DNA of 32,019 nt. Source: a bacterium. Its GTDB lineage: Bacteria > Pseudomonadota > Gammaproteobacteria > Burkholderiales > Burkholderiaceae_C. Of the stretch, positions 16,850-25,192 are shown piece by piece. The notes below the pieces were generated by a model. That model searched no databases. It had not been told where the DNA came from and saw nothing but the letters and a program-made list of their open reading frames with translations. How positions within the stretch are numbered: position 1 is the first letter of the stretch; every line of letters begins with the position of its first letter. The position numbers and the translations under genes are program-made. The stretch is taken from assembly GCA_030824555.1 (NCBI GenBank), contig JAVBXK010000112.1, forward strand, positions 1 to 32,019, given 5' to 3'.

Positions 16850-16939
16850 GCCAACGCCAACGCCAACGCCAACGCCAACGCCAACGCCAACGCCAACGCC
16901 AACGCCAACGCCAACGCCAACGCCAACGCCAACGCCAAC
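16850..16939 (+). repeat. Hexanucleotide microsatellite (GCCAAC)15 upstream of cbbQ
   Basis: Fifteen perfect tandem copies of GCCAAC (90 bases), then a final imperfect GCCAAG. It sits between the cbbM terminator and the cbbQ ribosome site (GGAGA at 16959-16963), 29 bases before the cbbQ ATG. The RNA would be C- and A-rich, contain no U, and be nearly unstructured. It is not part of any likely gene; the open frames over it are low-complexity artefacts. Confidence 0.98.
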
Positions 16940-16968
16940 GCCAAGCCTGTCGAACCACGGAGACTTTC

Positions 16969-17817
16969 ATGAGCGCGCACACCCACCCCCACGCCACCGC
17001 ACAAGCTGCCGCGCAACTTTTTACCCAGGACCACGCCGTTACCCAGCAGCCCCACTACCAGCCCCAGGGCAACGAGGTGGCGCTGTACGAAGCCGCGTAT
17101 GCCGCGCGCCTCCCTGTCATGCTGAAAGGCCCCACGGGCTGCGGCAAATCGCGCTTTGTCGAGTACATGGCCTGGAAGCTGAACCGGCCCCTCATCACCG
17201 TGGCGTGCAACGAAGACATGACCGCCTCCGACCTGGTGGGCCGCTACCTGCTGGAGGCCGGTGGCACGCGCTGGCTCGACGGCCCGCTGACCCAGGCTGC
17301 CCGCATGGGTGCCATCTGTTACCTGGACGAAATCGTCGAGGCCCGGCAAGACACCACCGTGGTCATCCACCCCCTGACCGACCACCGCCGCACCTTGCCG
17401 CTGGACAAAAAGGGCGAGCTGGTGCGCGCCCACCCCGACTTTCAGCTGGTCATTTCCTACAACCCCGGCTACCAGAGCCTGATGAAGGACCTGAAACCCT
17501 CCACCAAACAGCGTTTTGCCGCGTTCGACTTCAGTTACCCCGCGCCCGAACTGGAGGCGCGCATCGTGGCCAGCGAAACCGGTTTGCCTGAGGCCCAAGC
17601 AGCCCAACTGGTGAAGGTGGCCACCGCAGCCCGCAACCTGAAGGGCCATGGGTTGGAGGAGGGTATCTCCACCCGTCTGATGGTGTACGCCGCCACGCTG
17701 ATGGTGGGCGGTGTGGCCCCGCGCGATGCCTGCCGCATGGCCATGGTGCGCCCCATCACCGACGACGCTGACATCCGCGACACGCTGGACCACGCCATCG
17801 ACGCGGTGTTTGCCTGA
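16969..17817 (+). CDS. cbbQ: CbbQ, MoxR-type AAA+ ATPase of the RuBisCO activase
   Basis: 282 residues, a standard CbbQ/NorQ length. It is the motor ring of the CbbQO activase that removes inhibitory sugar phosphates from RuBisCO. Walker A is GPTGCGKS (54-61), Walker B ICYLDEIVEA with D120-E121, then the sensor-1 segment LVISYNPGYQS and the arginine-finger region PSTKQRFAAFDFSYP. The C-terminal part (EEGISTRLMVYAATLMVGG...RDACRMAMVRPITDD) is the CbbQ/NorQ-specific C-domain. GGAGA at 16959-16963 fits the ATG at 16969. It is separated from cbbM by a terminator and the GCCAAC array, and from cbbO by 89 bases. NorQ would be the alternative, but the cbbM context decides. Confidence 0.95.
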   Translation: MSAHTHPHATAQAAAQLFTQDHAVTQQPHYQPQGNEVALYEAAYAARLPVMLKGPTGCGKSRFVEYMAWKLNRPLITVACNEDMTASDLVGRYLLEAGGTRWLDGPLTQAARMGAICYLDEIVEARQDTTVVIHPLTDHRRTLPLDKKGELVRAHPDFQLVISYNPGYQSLMKDLKPSTKQRFAAFDFSYPAPELEARIVASETGLPEAQAAQLVKVATAARNLKGHGLEEGISTRLMVYAATLMVGGVAPRDACRMAMVRPITDDADIRDTLDHAIDAVFA

Positions 17818-17906
17818 GTTCCACCGAATTCAAAGCTTCTTTGTGCTCTACCGCTTGATCAGCGGTCATTCACAGCTCTACTATTTGAGTGATTCAAGGG
17901 GCACTG

Positions 17907-20570
17907 ATGCAAGCCAATGAAACCAGCCTCGCCCAGCAGGCCGTGCCGCTGGCCGAGGCCACTGCCCAACAGCGGCAGCAACTGCAGGCCTGGCGCGCGC
18001 AGCTCGACACCCGCTTCCCCCAGGTGGACCCGGTGTTCGAGCCCTGCATGGCAGAGGCCAGCCGCATGCTCACGCCGGACGGCATGGACGCCTACCTGCA
18101 GTACGCCCGCTTCCTGGGCAGGATGGGCCGTGGCGTGGAGCCGCTGCTCATGTTTCTGGCCGAGTGGCCCGCCGTGGCCCGCACCTTGGGAGAAGATGCG
18201 CTGCCTGCCATTTCGGCCACCATCCACACGCTGTGGAAGTCGCCCAACGGCAAGGCCATCAACCCGTTTTTGCAGAGCCTGCCTGCCGTGGCGCGGCGGC
18301 TGCCCTCGCGCGAGCCGTTTCAGCGCTACCTGAGCCTGAGCCTGGACTTCATGGAGCGCACCACCGGCTCCATCCACGGCCACCACAAAACCTTTGCCAG
18401 CCCCGGCCTGCCGCTGTTTTTCGAGCAGGCCCCGCACCTGCTGGGCCAGCTCAGTATCGGGGGTCTGAGCCGCTGGGTGGAGTACGGCATCTGCAACCAC
18501 CACCATCACCCCGAGCGCCAGCGCGAGTACTTCAGCCTGCAAAGTGCAGACGCCAAGTCCGTGCTGCAACGCGAGCGCCGGGGCACCCTGCTGGCTGACC
18601 ACACCCGCGTACTCGACCTGTATTTGCAGGCCCTGTGGACCGAAGAAGCACAACTGGTGCCCTTTTCGGTGCAGCCGCCCGAACCGGTGTCGGATGCCGG
18701 GGGCAGTCATGACCGCGTGAATGTCGGCATTACCGCAGGCACGATTGCAGGCGCCAGTGCAGGCAACAGCATCGGCACCACTGGCGGTGTGGGTAGCTGC
18801 GTTGAGGGCCAAGCCCCAGTGGGCATGCCCAGTCAAGTGCAACCCTACGTTGACGACTTGGGCATGCGCCTGCCCGATGTGTACGACGACCGTGCCGGCG
18901 TACGCGGCATCGACCGCTACCGCGCCGCGCTGGCGCACATGGTGGGCCACCGCCGCTGGAGCCAGCCGCAAGTGGCCGACAACTGGAGCCCCTTCCAGCG
19001 CCTGGCAGTGGAAACCTTTGAAGATGCACGCATCGACCTGCTGCTGATGCGCGAATACCCCGGGCTGCGCCGCACCCTCATGGCCCTGCACCCCAAGCCC
19101 GTGCAAGGCGCGTGCAACGACCAAACGCATTCCTGCCTGCGCCACCGGCTGGGCATGATCTCGCGCGCCATCCTCGACCCCGACCACGGCTACACCGATC
19201 CCGATGTGCTTCTGTTTACGGAGCTGTTTCATCAGGCCATGAAAGCGGTAGAGGCCAAAAAAGTATCAAATTTGACGGGTGACCCCCTGTCCCCTGACTT
19301 GCCCTCGGCAGTTGCCAGCACCCAAGATGGGGGCAGTGTGGGCAAGCCACCGTTGGCGGTGGCCTCCGTGGCCACAGCCTCCACCCAAACCATGGCCACC
19401 CTGGCCTTGAGCTTCGTGGCGCGCACCCGCCGCCAGAGCGACCAGCTGCCCAGCGTCTGGTTCACCGACACCGAGGTGGACTACCGCGACGACAACCGCC
19501 ACCTGTGGATCTACATCGAAGAAGGCGACGAAGAAGCCAGCTTTGAACAAGCCCGCAGCAGCGAAACCACTCCCGAGGTAGACGGGCTGCCCCCGCGCCC
19601 CTATCCCGAGTGGGACCACCACAGCCAGACCTACCGGCCCGACTGGGTGAGCCTGTACGAGCGCCTGCACCCCAGCGGCAACCCGGCCGACATCGACGGC
19701 ATCCTGGCCCGCCACGCCGCGCTGGCCAAGCAGCTCAAGCGCATGCTCGACCTGCTCAAACCCCAAGACAAGGTGCGCATCCGCTTTCAGGAAGAGGGCA
19801 GCGAGCTGGACCTGGACGTGGCCATCCGCAGCCTGATCGACTTCAAAAGCGGTGCCACGCCCGACCCGCGCATCAACATGAGCCACCGCACCGACGGGCG
19901 CGACATTGCCGTGCTGCTGCTGCTCGACCTGTCGCAATCGCTCAACGACCCGGTGGGGGGCTCAGGAGGCGCAACTGGCGCAACGGGTTTGGGCGGAGTG
20001 GGTGGTTCACCCCATGGTGCAGGCCGTGCAAGCGGGGCAGGTGATGGTGGCGGTGCGGCCACCGTGCTCGATCTCAGCCGCGAGGCCGTCACCTTGCTGG
20101 CCTGGGCCATCGAGCAGTTGGGTGACGGCTTTGCCATCGCCGGCTTTCACTCCAACACACGGCACGATGTGCGCTACCAGCACATCAAAGGGTTTTCAGA
20201 GCGTTTCAACGACGACGTGAAAGGCCGCCTCGCGGGCATGGAGGCAGCGTTTTCCACCCGCATGGGCGCGGCGCTGCGGCACGCCGGGCACTACCTGGGC
20301 GCACGCCAGGCCGACAAAAAGCTGCTGCTGATATTGACCGACGGCCAGCCGTCCGACATTGACGTGCACGATGAGCGCCAGCTGATCGAAGACGCCCGCC
20401 AGGCCGTGCGCGAGCTGGAGCAGGGCGGCATGTACACCCACTGCATCAGCCTAGACCCCAAGGCCGATGCCTATGTGAGCGACATTTTTGGGCCCCGCTA
20501 CACAGTCATTGACCACGTGCAACGCCTGCCCGAGCGCCTGCCCAAGCTGTTCATGGCGCTGACGCGCTGA
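17907..20570 (+). CDS. cbbO: CbbO, von Willebrand factor A protein, adaptor of the RuBisCO activase
   Basis: 887 residues, longer than I expect for the family (about 750-800). CbbO links the CbbQ ring to RuBisCO through its C-terminal VWA domain. The N-terminal part is helical with the conserved HHPERQREYFSLQS...VLQRERRGTLL region; the VWA domain begins around residue 665 with the metal-binding DLSQS (D674 first) and continues to TDGQPSD (D812) and DHVQRLPERLPKLF. The extra length comes from three low-complexity stretches: about 261-311 (Gly/Ala/Thr-rich), about 452-500, and a Gly-rich loop about 685-720 placed directly after the metal site inside the VWA fold. The ATG at 17907 has AAGGGG a few bases upstream; a GTG at 17889 is possible. 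It converges on a chemoreceptor gene. Confidence 0.93.
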   Translation: MQANETSLAQQAVPLAEATAQQRQQLQAWRAQLDTRFPQVDPVFEPCMAEASRMLTPDGMDAYLQYARFLGRMGRGVEPLLMFLAEWPAVARTLGEDALPAISATIHTLWKSPNGKAINPFLQSLPAVARRLPSREPFQRYLSLSLDFMERTTGSIHGHHKTFASPGLPLFFEQAPHLLGQLSIGGLSRWVEYGICNHHHHPERQREYFSLQSADAKSVLQRERRGTLLADHTRVLDLYLQALWTEEAQLVPFSVQPPEPVSDAGGSHDRVNVGITAGTIAGASAGNSIGTTGGVGSCVEGQAPVGMPSQVQPYVDDLGMRLPDVYDDRAGVRGIDRYRAALAHMVGHRRWSQPQVADNWSPFQRLAVETFEDARIDLLLMREYPGLRRTLMALHPKPVQGACNDQTHSCLRHRLGMISRAILDPDHGYTDPDVLLFTELFHQAMKAVEAKKVSNLTGDPLSPDLPSAVASTQDGGSVGKPPLAVASVATASTQTMATLALSFVARTRRQSDQLPSVWFTDTEVDYRDDNRHLWIYIEEGDEEASFEQARSSETTPEVDGLPPRPYPEWDHHSQTYRPDWVSLYERLHPSGNPADIDGILARHAALAKQLKRMLDLLKPQDKVRIRFQEEGSELDLDVAIRSLIDFKSGATPDPRINMSHRTDGRDIAVLLLLDLSQSLNDPVGGSGGATGATGLGGVGGSPHGAGRASGAGDGGGAATVLDLSREAVTLLAWAIEQLGDGFAIAGFHSNTRHDVRYQHIKGFSERFNDDVKGRLAGMEAAFSTRMGAALRHAGHYLGARQADKKLLLILTDGQPSDIDVHDERQLIEDARQAVRELEQGGMYTHCISLDPKADAYVSDIFGPRYTVIDHVQRLPERLPKLFMALTR

Positions 20571-20678
20571 CGCGGTGACGCTTATCAGCGCCCGAGGCGA
20601 AAGCAACTGGGTTTCGGCTGTTGTCAGGCCGCTCGCCTGCAACGCTCGCTGCCCGGGTGAGTAGCCGGGAACGATGGG

Positions 20679-22208
20679 TTACCTGCCCGAAGCCGTGAAC
20701 ACGCTCACTGCGCGTGTCAACCGCAGAGCCTGATCTTTCAGGCCGGTTGCTGCGGCTGAGCTTTCTTCCACAAGTGCAGCGTTTTGCTGGGTCATTTGAT
20801 CCAGTTGGTTGACGGCCACGTTGACCTGGCCAATGCCTTGGCTTTGCTCCCGGGCTGCTGACGTGATGTCGGCTATCACCTCGGTCACGCGTTGCACACT
20901 GGCCACAATTTCTCCCATCGTGTTACCTGCGTCTTCGACTTGCCGGGTACCACTTTGTACCTTTTCAACGCTGGCGTTGATAAGGTCTTTGATTTCTTTG
21001 GCCGCCAGTGCACTGCGACCGGCAAGGCTGCGCACCTCACTGGCAACCACAGCAAAACCTCGGCCCGCTTCCCCGGCCCTGGCAGCCTCCACCGCCGCGT
21101 TCAGGGCGAGTATGTTGGTCTGGAAGGCAATGCTGTCGATCACACCAATGATGTCTGCAATCTTGCGGCTGCTCTGGTTGATGTCTTCCATCGTGGCCAC
21201 CACCTTGTGCACCACTTCACCGCCCCGGGTTGCCACGGTGGCAGCGCTGGTGGCCAATTGGTTGGCTTGAGCGGCGGCATCTGCGCTCTGCTGGACCGTG
21301 GCCGTCAGTTCTTCCATGCTGCTGGCGGTTTCTTCCAGGCTGCTGGCAGCCGACTCGGTACGGCTTGCCAAGTCTTGCGTACCCGTTGCAATCTGGGAGC
21401 CTGACACCGCGATCTGATCTGACGCATCGCGAATCTCGTTCACCACCTGGTTCAATGAGGCTTGCATGGCGCTCAACGCTCGCATCAGGTCGCCCACCTC
21501 GTCGTCGCGCTGTGTGACCACGGGCACATGGAGGTTTCCCCTGGCCACTTCTTGTGTCAGCGCGCTGGCTCTGGCCAATTCGGCCACCACCCGCCGGATA
21601 GCCAGCCACGAGGCCCATACGACCACCGACGCCATCGCCAGCGCAAAGGCCGACAACAGCCAGTGAAGCCGGACTGACTTGAGTCGATCCGTTTCAAACT
21701 GTGCCGCATGAAAGTCATCAACCTGGGCCACCAGGTCAACATATTGTTGCTTGAGTGCACCATAGGTATCGTCAACCGTTTTGAGCCTGGCGCTGGCGGT
21801 ATCGGGTGATGCTTTGGCTGCAGACAGGGCAGCATCAATGTCTTTTTGGTACCGCTGCGTGAGTTCATGGGCCTTGTTCAGGCTCGCAGCGTCCAGTCCA
21901 TCGGTAGACAAAATGTCAATGACCCGCTCTGCCCCTTGTAGCTGTTGTCCAAACTCTGCCTTGACGGTGGCAACCTTGGCATCGTCCATGGTCGAGATGC
22001 CTGCCATCGTGCGGTAGATATCGCTATGGATGCCTGCCAATTGGTCTTGCACATCGTTGATGGTCTTGAATTGCTCGCTTTGACTGGAAAAGCCTGCGTG
22101 TGATTTAGCAGCAATCTGGAACATAAAAAACGATTCCACTTGCCCAACCGCCAGCATGACCAGTGCAGTCAGTGCTGGTGCGAGCGTCAATTTTTGACCC
22201 AGTTTCAT
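20679..22208 (-). CDS. Methyl-accepting chemotaxis protein
   Basis: 509 residues. It has one membrane segment near the N-terminus (about 9-28), a helical periplasmic sensor of ~150 residues resembling a four-helix bundle, a second membrane segment (about 180-203: [20 protein letters not shown]), a HAMP linker, and a long cytoplasmic coiled coil with the signalling tip [37 protein letters not shown] (about 352-390). It would pass ligand signals to CheA/CheW. No C-terminal receptor-tether pentapeptide of the enterobacterial kind is seen. I use the ATG at 22208 (MKLGQKLT), which gives a normal first helix. The start is 29 bases after the stop of the bufC-like gene on the same strand, so it may be the last gene of the bufferin operon; its ligand is unknown. 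Confidence 0.93.
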   Translation of the reverse strand: MKLGQKLTLAPALTALVMLAVGQVESFFMFQIAAKSHAGFSSQSEQFKTINDVQDQLAGIHSDIYRTMAGISTMDDAKVATVKAEFGQQLQGAERVIDILSTDGLDAASLNKAHELTQRYQKDIDAALSAAKASPDTASARLKTVDDTYGALKQQYVDLVAQVDDFHAAQFETDRLKSVRLHWLLSAFALAMASVVVWASWLAIRRVVAELARASALTQEVARGNLHVPVVTQRDDEVGDLMRALSAMQASLNQVVNEIRDASDQIAVSGSQIATGTQDLASRTESAASSLEETASSMEELTATVQQSADAAAQANQLATSAATVATRGGEVVHKVVATMEDINQSSRKIADIIGVIDSIAFQTNILALNAAVEAARAGEAGRGFAVVASEVRSLAGRSALAAKEIKDLINASVEKVQSGTRQVEDAGNTMGEIVASVQRVTEVIADITSAAREQSQGIGQVNVAVNQLDQMTQQNAALVEESSAAATGLKDQALRLTRAVSVFTASGR

Positions 22209-22237
22209 GGTGATGCCTGTTTGTGTAGCCGTGTGAA

Positions 22238-23074
22238 TCACAGTGAGTCTTGAACCCACTTCGTATGGGTGGCCCCCAACACCAAACCTTGCTGCAATGC
22301 GTCCGGCAACCATGCTGAAAAGTCCAGGTCACACAGCTCCAACGCAGGCAGCAATGCCTGTCCATCCAACAGGGCTGCCAGAAAGCTGACCTCTGCCTGG
22401 TTTGCCGCGCGTGCCTTTGGCGGTTGGTGGCCCACGCGCCACACCAGAGCGTGTTCGGTTTGCTGCGGGCACCACACGTCACCCAGTTGCTCGATGGCCT
22501 GCTCTCGCTCTCGCTCACGGTCGGCGGGCAGTCTGTGCGCCAGTAACACCGGCACAACAGCAAACGTGTTGTGCAGTATCTTCAACCCGGGTGCCAGAAG
22601 AAGGGTCAGGTGGTCAGGGTCTTGTTCGGCCAGTAAGGTCAGGCTGGACAGGTTGGGCTCGGCATCTGGCGCACCGTCAGCCTGGTGCATAGCCCATTCC
22701 ACACGGGCTACATCTGCCAACCAGGGCAGATCGGCCAGCTGCGGGCTGCCGGCCATGAAGCTGGCCAGCATGTCGCCCCACTGGGCCAGGTCACCGCGCT
22801 GGGGCGGGTGGGTGTGCCACAGCGCCCGGGCCAGCTGGGCCATGCTTTCGGTGCTGAGGATGGCGGTCACCACCGGGTAGGCGGCGCTCAGCGCACGCTC
22901 AGCCACCGCATGGGCATTGGATTGATAACAATTCAGGCCTCTGCCGCTTGTTGGATAAGTATTGTTTGCTATGAATGGCTTCAGCCCATCAGGCAATGGG
23001 GCATCCACAGCCTGGGCACCGGGTGCCAGCAGGGCATGCAACAGCGCCTGTTGCTGGGCTTCAAGCGTGTGCAT
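22238..23074 (-). CDS. bufC: DUF2063-family protein, BufC-like partner of the DUF692 enzyme (cluster 1)
   Basis: About 278 residues of the DUF2063 family, the usual partner of DUF692/MNIO enzymes (HvfC/BufC type), believed to present the precursor peptide to the modifying enzyme. The N-terminal helical domain carries [10 protein letters not shown], the recognisable [24 protein letters not shown] segment and [23 protein letters not shown]; the C-terminal half is a more variable domain ending in [16 protein letters not shown]. The start is ambiguous: ATG at 23074 (used here) or an in-frame GTG at 23086; neither has a good ribosome site, and both lie inside the end of the upstream bufB gene, so translational coupling is likely. 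A small run of alternating Arg-Glu sits in the middle. Confidence 0.85.
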   Translation of the reverse strand: MHTLEAQQQALLHALLAPGAQAVDAPLPDGLKPFIANNTYPTSGRGLNCYQSNAHAVAERALSAAYPVVTAILSTESMAQLARALWHTHPPQRGDLAQWGDMLASFMAGSPQLADLPWLADVARVEWAMHQADGAPDAEPNLSSLTLLAEQDPDHLTLLLAPGLKILHNTFAVVPVLLAHRLPADREREREQAIEQLGDVWCPQQTEHALVWRVGHQPPKARAANQAEVSFLAALLDGQALLPALELCDLDFSAWLPDALQQGLVLGATHTKWVQDSL

Positions 23075-24116
23075 GGGGGTGTTCACCGGGGTGCTGTGCG
23101 GCAGCGGATGCCAGGGGTGCGACGTTGTGACGCGGCTTGCCGTCAGCGGGAAGCATCTGCCCGGCCAGTTGGTCGGCGCGGTCGGCTTCGCTCAGCAGCA
23201 CGTCAAGGGCGGGAATGTCGGTATCCCATTCGATCAGGCTGGGCACGGCCCCCCACGTGGCCAGTGCATGGGCATACACAGCCCAAACGGGCTCACTCAC
23301 ACGGCTGCCGTGGTCATCAATGACGATGTCGCCAGCGTGCGTGTGCCCGGCCAAGTGAATTTCCGCAATGGCTGGGTGGTGGCTTTTGCCACCGGGAGCG
23401 GCTACTGGCCCGAGAGCCTGGTTAAGTTCGTTGATCCAGCTGCAGCAGTCGGTCACCAGCCGGTTGGTGGTGACGGCGGGGTTGGCCAAATGCCGGTTGC
23501 GGGCGTTGACCATGAGGTTGTTCACATCCACCAGCAGTTGGCACCCTGTGCGGCGCGACAACTCTGCCAAAAAGGCGGATTCGCTCCAGTCGGCCTGGGC
23601 CCACTGCAGGTAGGCCGACAGGTTTTCGACGGCAATGGGGCGGCGCAGGCGGTCTTGCACGCGCTGCACGTTGGCGCACATCACGGTCAGCGCCTCGTGT
23701 GTCCAGGGCACGGGCAGCAAATCGGCCGCGTGCACGGGCACGAGGCCGGTGCCGTTACCGTCACCGTTACGCCAGGTGCTGCGGGCAAAGCTAGCATGGT
23801 CGCTGATGCGTGCGGGGTCAACCTGTTCGGTCAGCCGGGCCAGCTGGTCCAGGTGCCAGTCGTCCAGCCCTGTGGCTGACCCCAGCGACAGGCCTACGCC
23901 ATGCAGGCTGATGGGGTAGTGCTGTCGCCCAGCCATCAGCACCGCCAGCGCGGCACCACCGGGGGCAAAAAAGTTCTCCGAATGCACTTCCAGAAACGCC
24001 AGGGCTGGGCATTGTGCCAGCACCTGGGTGTAGTGGGGCTGACGCCAGCCTATGCCTGCCAACAGCGGGACTGCTGGCAGCGTGGCGTGGGTGTGGGGTG
24101 GGTGTGGTGCGGGCAT
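23061..24116 (-). CDS. bufB: DUF692/MNIO-family peptide-modifying enzyme, BufB-like (cluster 1)
   Basis: 351 residues of the multinuclear non-heme iron oxidase family (DUF692; relatives MbnB, TglH, HvfB, BufB), TIM-barrel enzymes that oxidise cysteines of ribosomal peptides. Metal-ligand type motifs appear in order: [68 protein letters not shown] and LIEWDTDIP. The likely substrate is the four-cysteine peptide encoded at 24752-25021. It starts 15 bases after the stop of the thioredoxin-like gene and overlaps the bufC gene downstream. The first ~15 residues are His/Pro-rich. The C-terminal tail (after ~315) is also His/Ala/Pro-rich and could weakly bind metal. Function is by family; the exact cysteine modification is inferred. 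Confidence 0.92.
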   Translation of the reverse strand: MPAPHPPHTHATLPAVPLLAGIGWRQPHYTQVLAQCPALAFLEVHSENFFAPGGAALAVLMAGRQHYPISLHGVGLSLGSATGLDDWHLDQLARLTEQVDPARISDHASFARSTWRNGDGNGTGLVPVHAADLLPVPWTHEALTVMCANVQRVQDRLRRPIAVENLSAYLQWAQADWSESAFLAELSRRTGCQLLVDVNNLMVNARNRHLANPAVTTNRLVTDCCSWINELNQALGPVAAPGGKSHHPAIAEIHLAGHTHAGDIVIDDHGSRVSEPVWAVYAHALATWGAVPSLIEWDTDIPALDVLLSEADRADQLAGQMLPADGKPRHNVAPLASAAAQHPGEHPHAHA

Positions 24117-24131
24117 GGGGCGGTTGGCGGG

Positions 24132-24701
24132 TCAAAGCAGGTCAGCTATCGTGTCCCACACGTCGGCCGGAACGCGCCCCGTGGTGTGCAGGCGCACTTT
24201 GCCGGTTCGATCCAGCACGTAGATGCTGGGCAGGTGTGTGGCCCCGGTTGTGTTGGGTGCATCCAGCGGCAGGGAGGTTGCAAAACCAGGCGCATGCAGC
24301 CACAGAGAGGGCCATTGCTGAAGGGTGGGCACGGTCACCTGGCGGGCTGCTTCCCAGCTGCGCAAGGCGTCGGGCCGGGCATCGGTGTTGATGCTGATGA
24401 CCTTGAATCCTTGTGCATGCCAACCAGCCAGGTTGGCACGCAGCTCAGGCATTTTGTTGAGACATACCGGACAGTCTGTGGACCACACCATGACCAGTAC
24501 CACCTGGCCCCGCAAGGCCTGGAGGTTGATAGGCTCACCGGTCGAGGTACGACCGGACAGTGTGGGCGTGTCAGGTGCAGGGTTGCGCGGGGCAGCTGCT
24601 GGTGACAGGGCCGCAGATCTCAATGGACTTGCTGTGGCCCATGGCACCGGCAACAGCCCAGCCATAGCCAGCACACCGATCAAAGTCCAGTGCGTGGCCA
24701 T
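24132..24701 (-). CDS. Secreted TlpA/thioredoxin-like protein in the bufferin operon
   Basis: About 189 residues. The N-terminus (MATHWTLIGVLAMAGLLPVPWATAS) reads as a signal peptide or membrane anchor. The mature part has a redoxin fold: SGEPINLQ-type strand (GEPINLQALRGQVVLVMVW), then the active site WSTDCPVCLNKMPEL with a CPVC pair, the VISINTDARPDALRSWEA segment, and the cis-proline region THLPSIYVLDRTGKV. It would exchange thiols and disulfides in the periplasm. It lies between the peptide gene bufA1 (50 bases upstream) and bufB (15 bases downstream), all on the minus strand, so it is very probably co-expressed. The reasonable role is redox control of the cysteines of the exported metallophore, but copper relay or general envelope repair is possible. 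The ATG at 24701 is chosen for the signal peptide; the ribosome site is weak. Confidence 0.85.
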   Translation of the reverse strand: MATHWTLIGVLAMAGLLPVPWATASPLRSAALSPAAAPRNPAPDTPTLSGRTSTGEPINLQALRGQVVLVMVWSTDCPVCLNKMPELRANLAGWHAQGFKVISINTDARPDALRSWEAARQVTVPTLQQWPSLWLHAPGFATSLPLDAPNTTGATHLPSIYVLDRTGKVRLHTTGRVPADVWDTIADLL

Positions 24702-24751
24702 GGGGCTCTGATGTGTGCGCTGGGGTGTTGTGGCCGTGCGGCGTGAGGTGT

Positions 24752-25021
24752 TCAGCCCTTGGCTTTCGCACGGGCTTCGTCTGCACTCAGGCCGCCCATT
24801 TGTTTGCAGGTGCCTTTGGGTGTGAACTTCCATTCACCGGCATCCATGTCCTTTTTGGACTGGCCCGCGCACGAGTGGCTGCCCGACAGGTTGGCACAAT
24901 CGTTCTGGCCTGCTTTGACAATGCCGTAGCACTTTTCCTTTTCCTGGGCCATGGCGGGGGCGGCAACGCCCATGGTCAGCAGGGAGGCGGCGGTCAGGGC
25001 AATCATGGAACGCTTGTTCAT
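24752..25021 (-). CDS. bufA1: Bufferin-type metallophore precursor, DUF2282 family, four cysteines (BufA1-like)
   Basis: 89 residues. A clean Sec signal peptide (MNKRSMIALTAASLLTMGVAAPAMA, cleavage near A25) precedes a small mature peptide with four cysteines at 31, 42, 51 and 72 in the DUF2282 pattern EKCYGIVKAGQNDC, HSCAGQSKKD, PKGTCKQMGG. Members are modified by the DUF692 enzyme with its DUF2063 partner and bind copper in the periplasm; related Caulobacter peptides have been named bufferins. The start at 25021 has GGAGA at the right distance; a longer frame to 25042 is not needed. A near-perfect copy of the sigma-type promoter element lies about 80 bases upstream (25103-25128). Order downstream: thioredoxin-like, bufB, bufC, chemoreceptor. 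Confidence 0.92.
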   Translation of the reverse strand: MNKRSMIALTAASLLTMGVAAPAMAQEKEKCYGIVKAGQNDCANLSGSHSCAGQSKKDMDAGEWKFTPKGTCKQMGGLSADEARAKAKG

Positions 25022-25102
25022 GGAAATTCTCCGTTGGGTCAAAAGGGCAATGGGTTGAAGTCACTGCTGGCATGGGTTCACGTTGTCTGCAGTAACCGTC
25101 AG

Positions 25103-25128
25103 TTCGGGGCAGGCCATGCAGAAGTTAC
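25103..25128 (-). promoter_or_regulatory. Predicted ECF sigma promoter of bufA1 (one mismatch)
   Basis: On the minus strand the sequence reads GTAACT (25128-25123), 16 bases, CGAA (25106-25103). This differs at one base from the GTAACC-N16-CGAA element found three times around the sigma factor gene. It points toward bufA1, with about 80 bases to the start codon, and lies just after a terminator for the upstream gene. Inferred from sequence only. Confidence 0.7.
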
Positions 25129-25138
25129 AGGCTTGCGA

Positions 25139-25177
25139 AAAAAATTTGCCCGCCGCATGTCACGCGGCTGGCGGGCA
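25139..25177 (-). terminator. Rho-independent terminator after the GGDEF-EAL gene
   Basis: Read on the minus strand, TGCCCGCC (25177-25170) pairs perfectly with GGCGGGCA (25154-25147) around a 15-base loop, followed by AA and eight T residues. It lies 16 bases after the stop of the GGDEF-EAL gene and separates that transcript from the bufA1 promoter. Confidence 0.88.
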
Positions 25178-25192
25178 TGTTCAGCACACGTT

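Noticed and set aside
16850-16939. Possible CRISPR array or phage-type direct repeats
   Set aside because: The unit is only six bases with no spacers; it is a simple microsatellite, and no cas genes are nearby.
16788-17591. Open frame with a long Pro-Thr repeat over the GCCAAC array and cbbQ
   Set aside because: The repeat is a translation of the microsatellite, and the remainder is an out-of-frame reading of cbbQ.
20653-20681. A GTAACC on the minus strand near the end of the chemoreceptor gene, possibly another sigma element
   Set aside because: Sixteen bases further the sequence is TCAC, not CGAA, and it points into the end of cbbO with no gene to drive.
25092-25116. GTAACC on the plus strand upstream of the bufA1 promoter
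   Set aside because: No CGAA follows at 16 bases and there is no plus-strand gene downstream.
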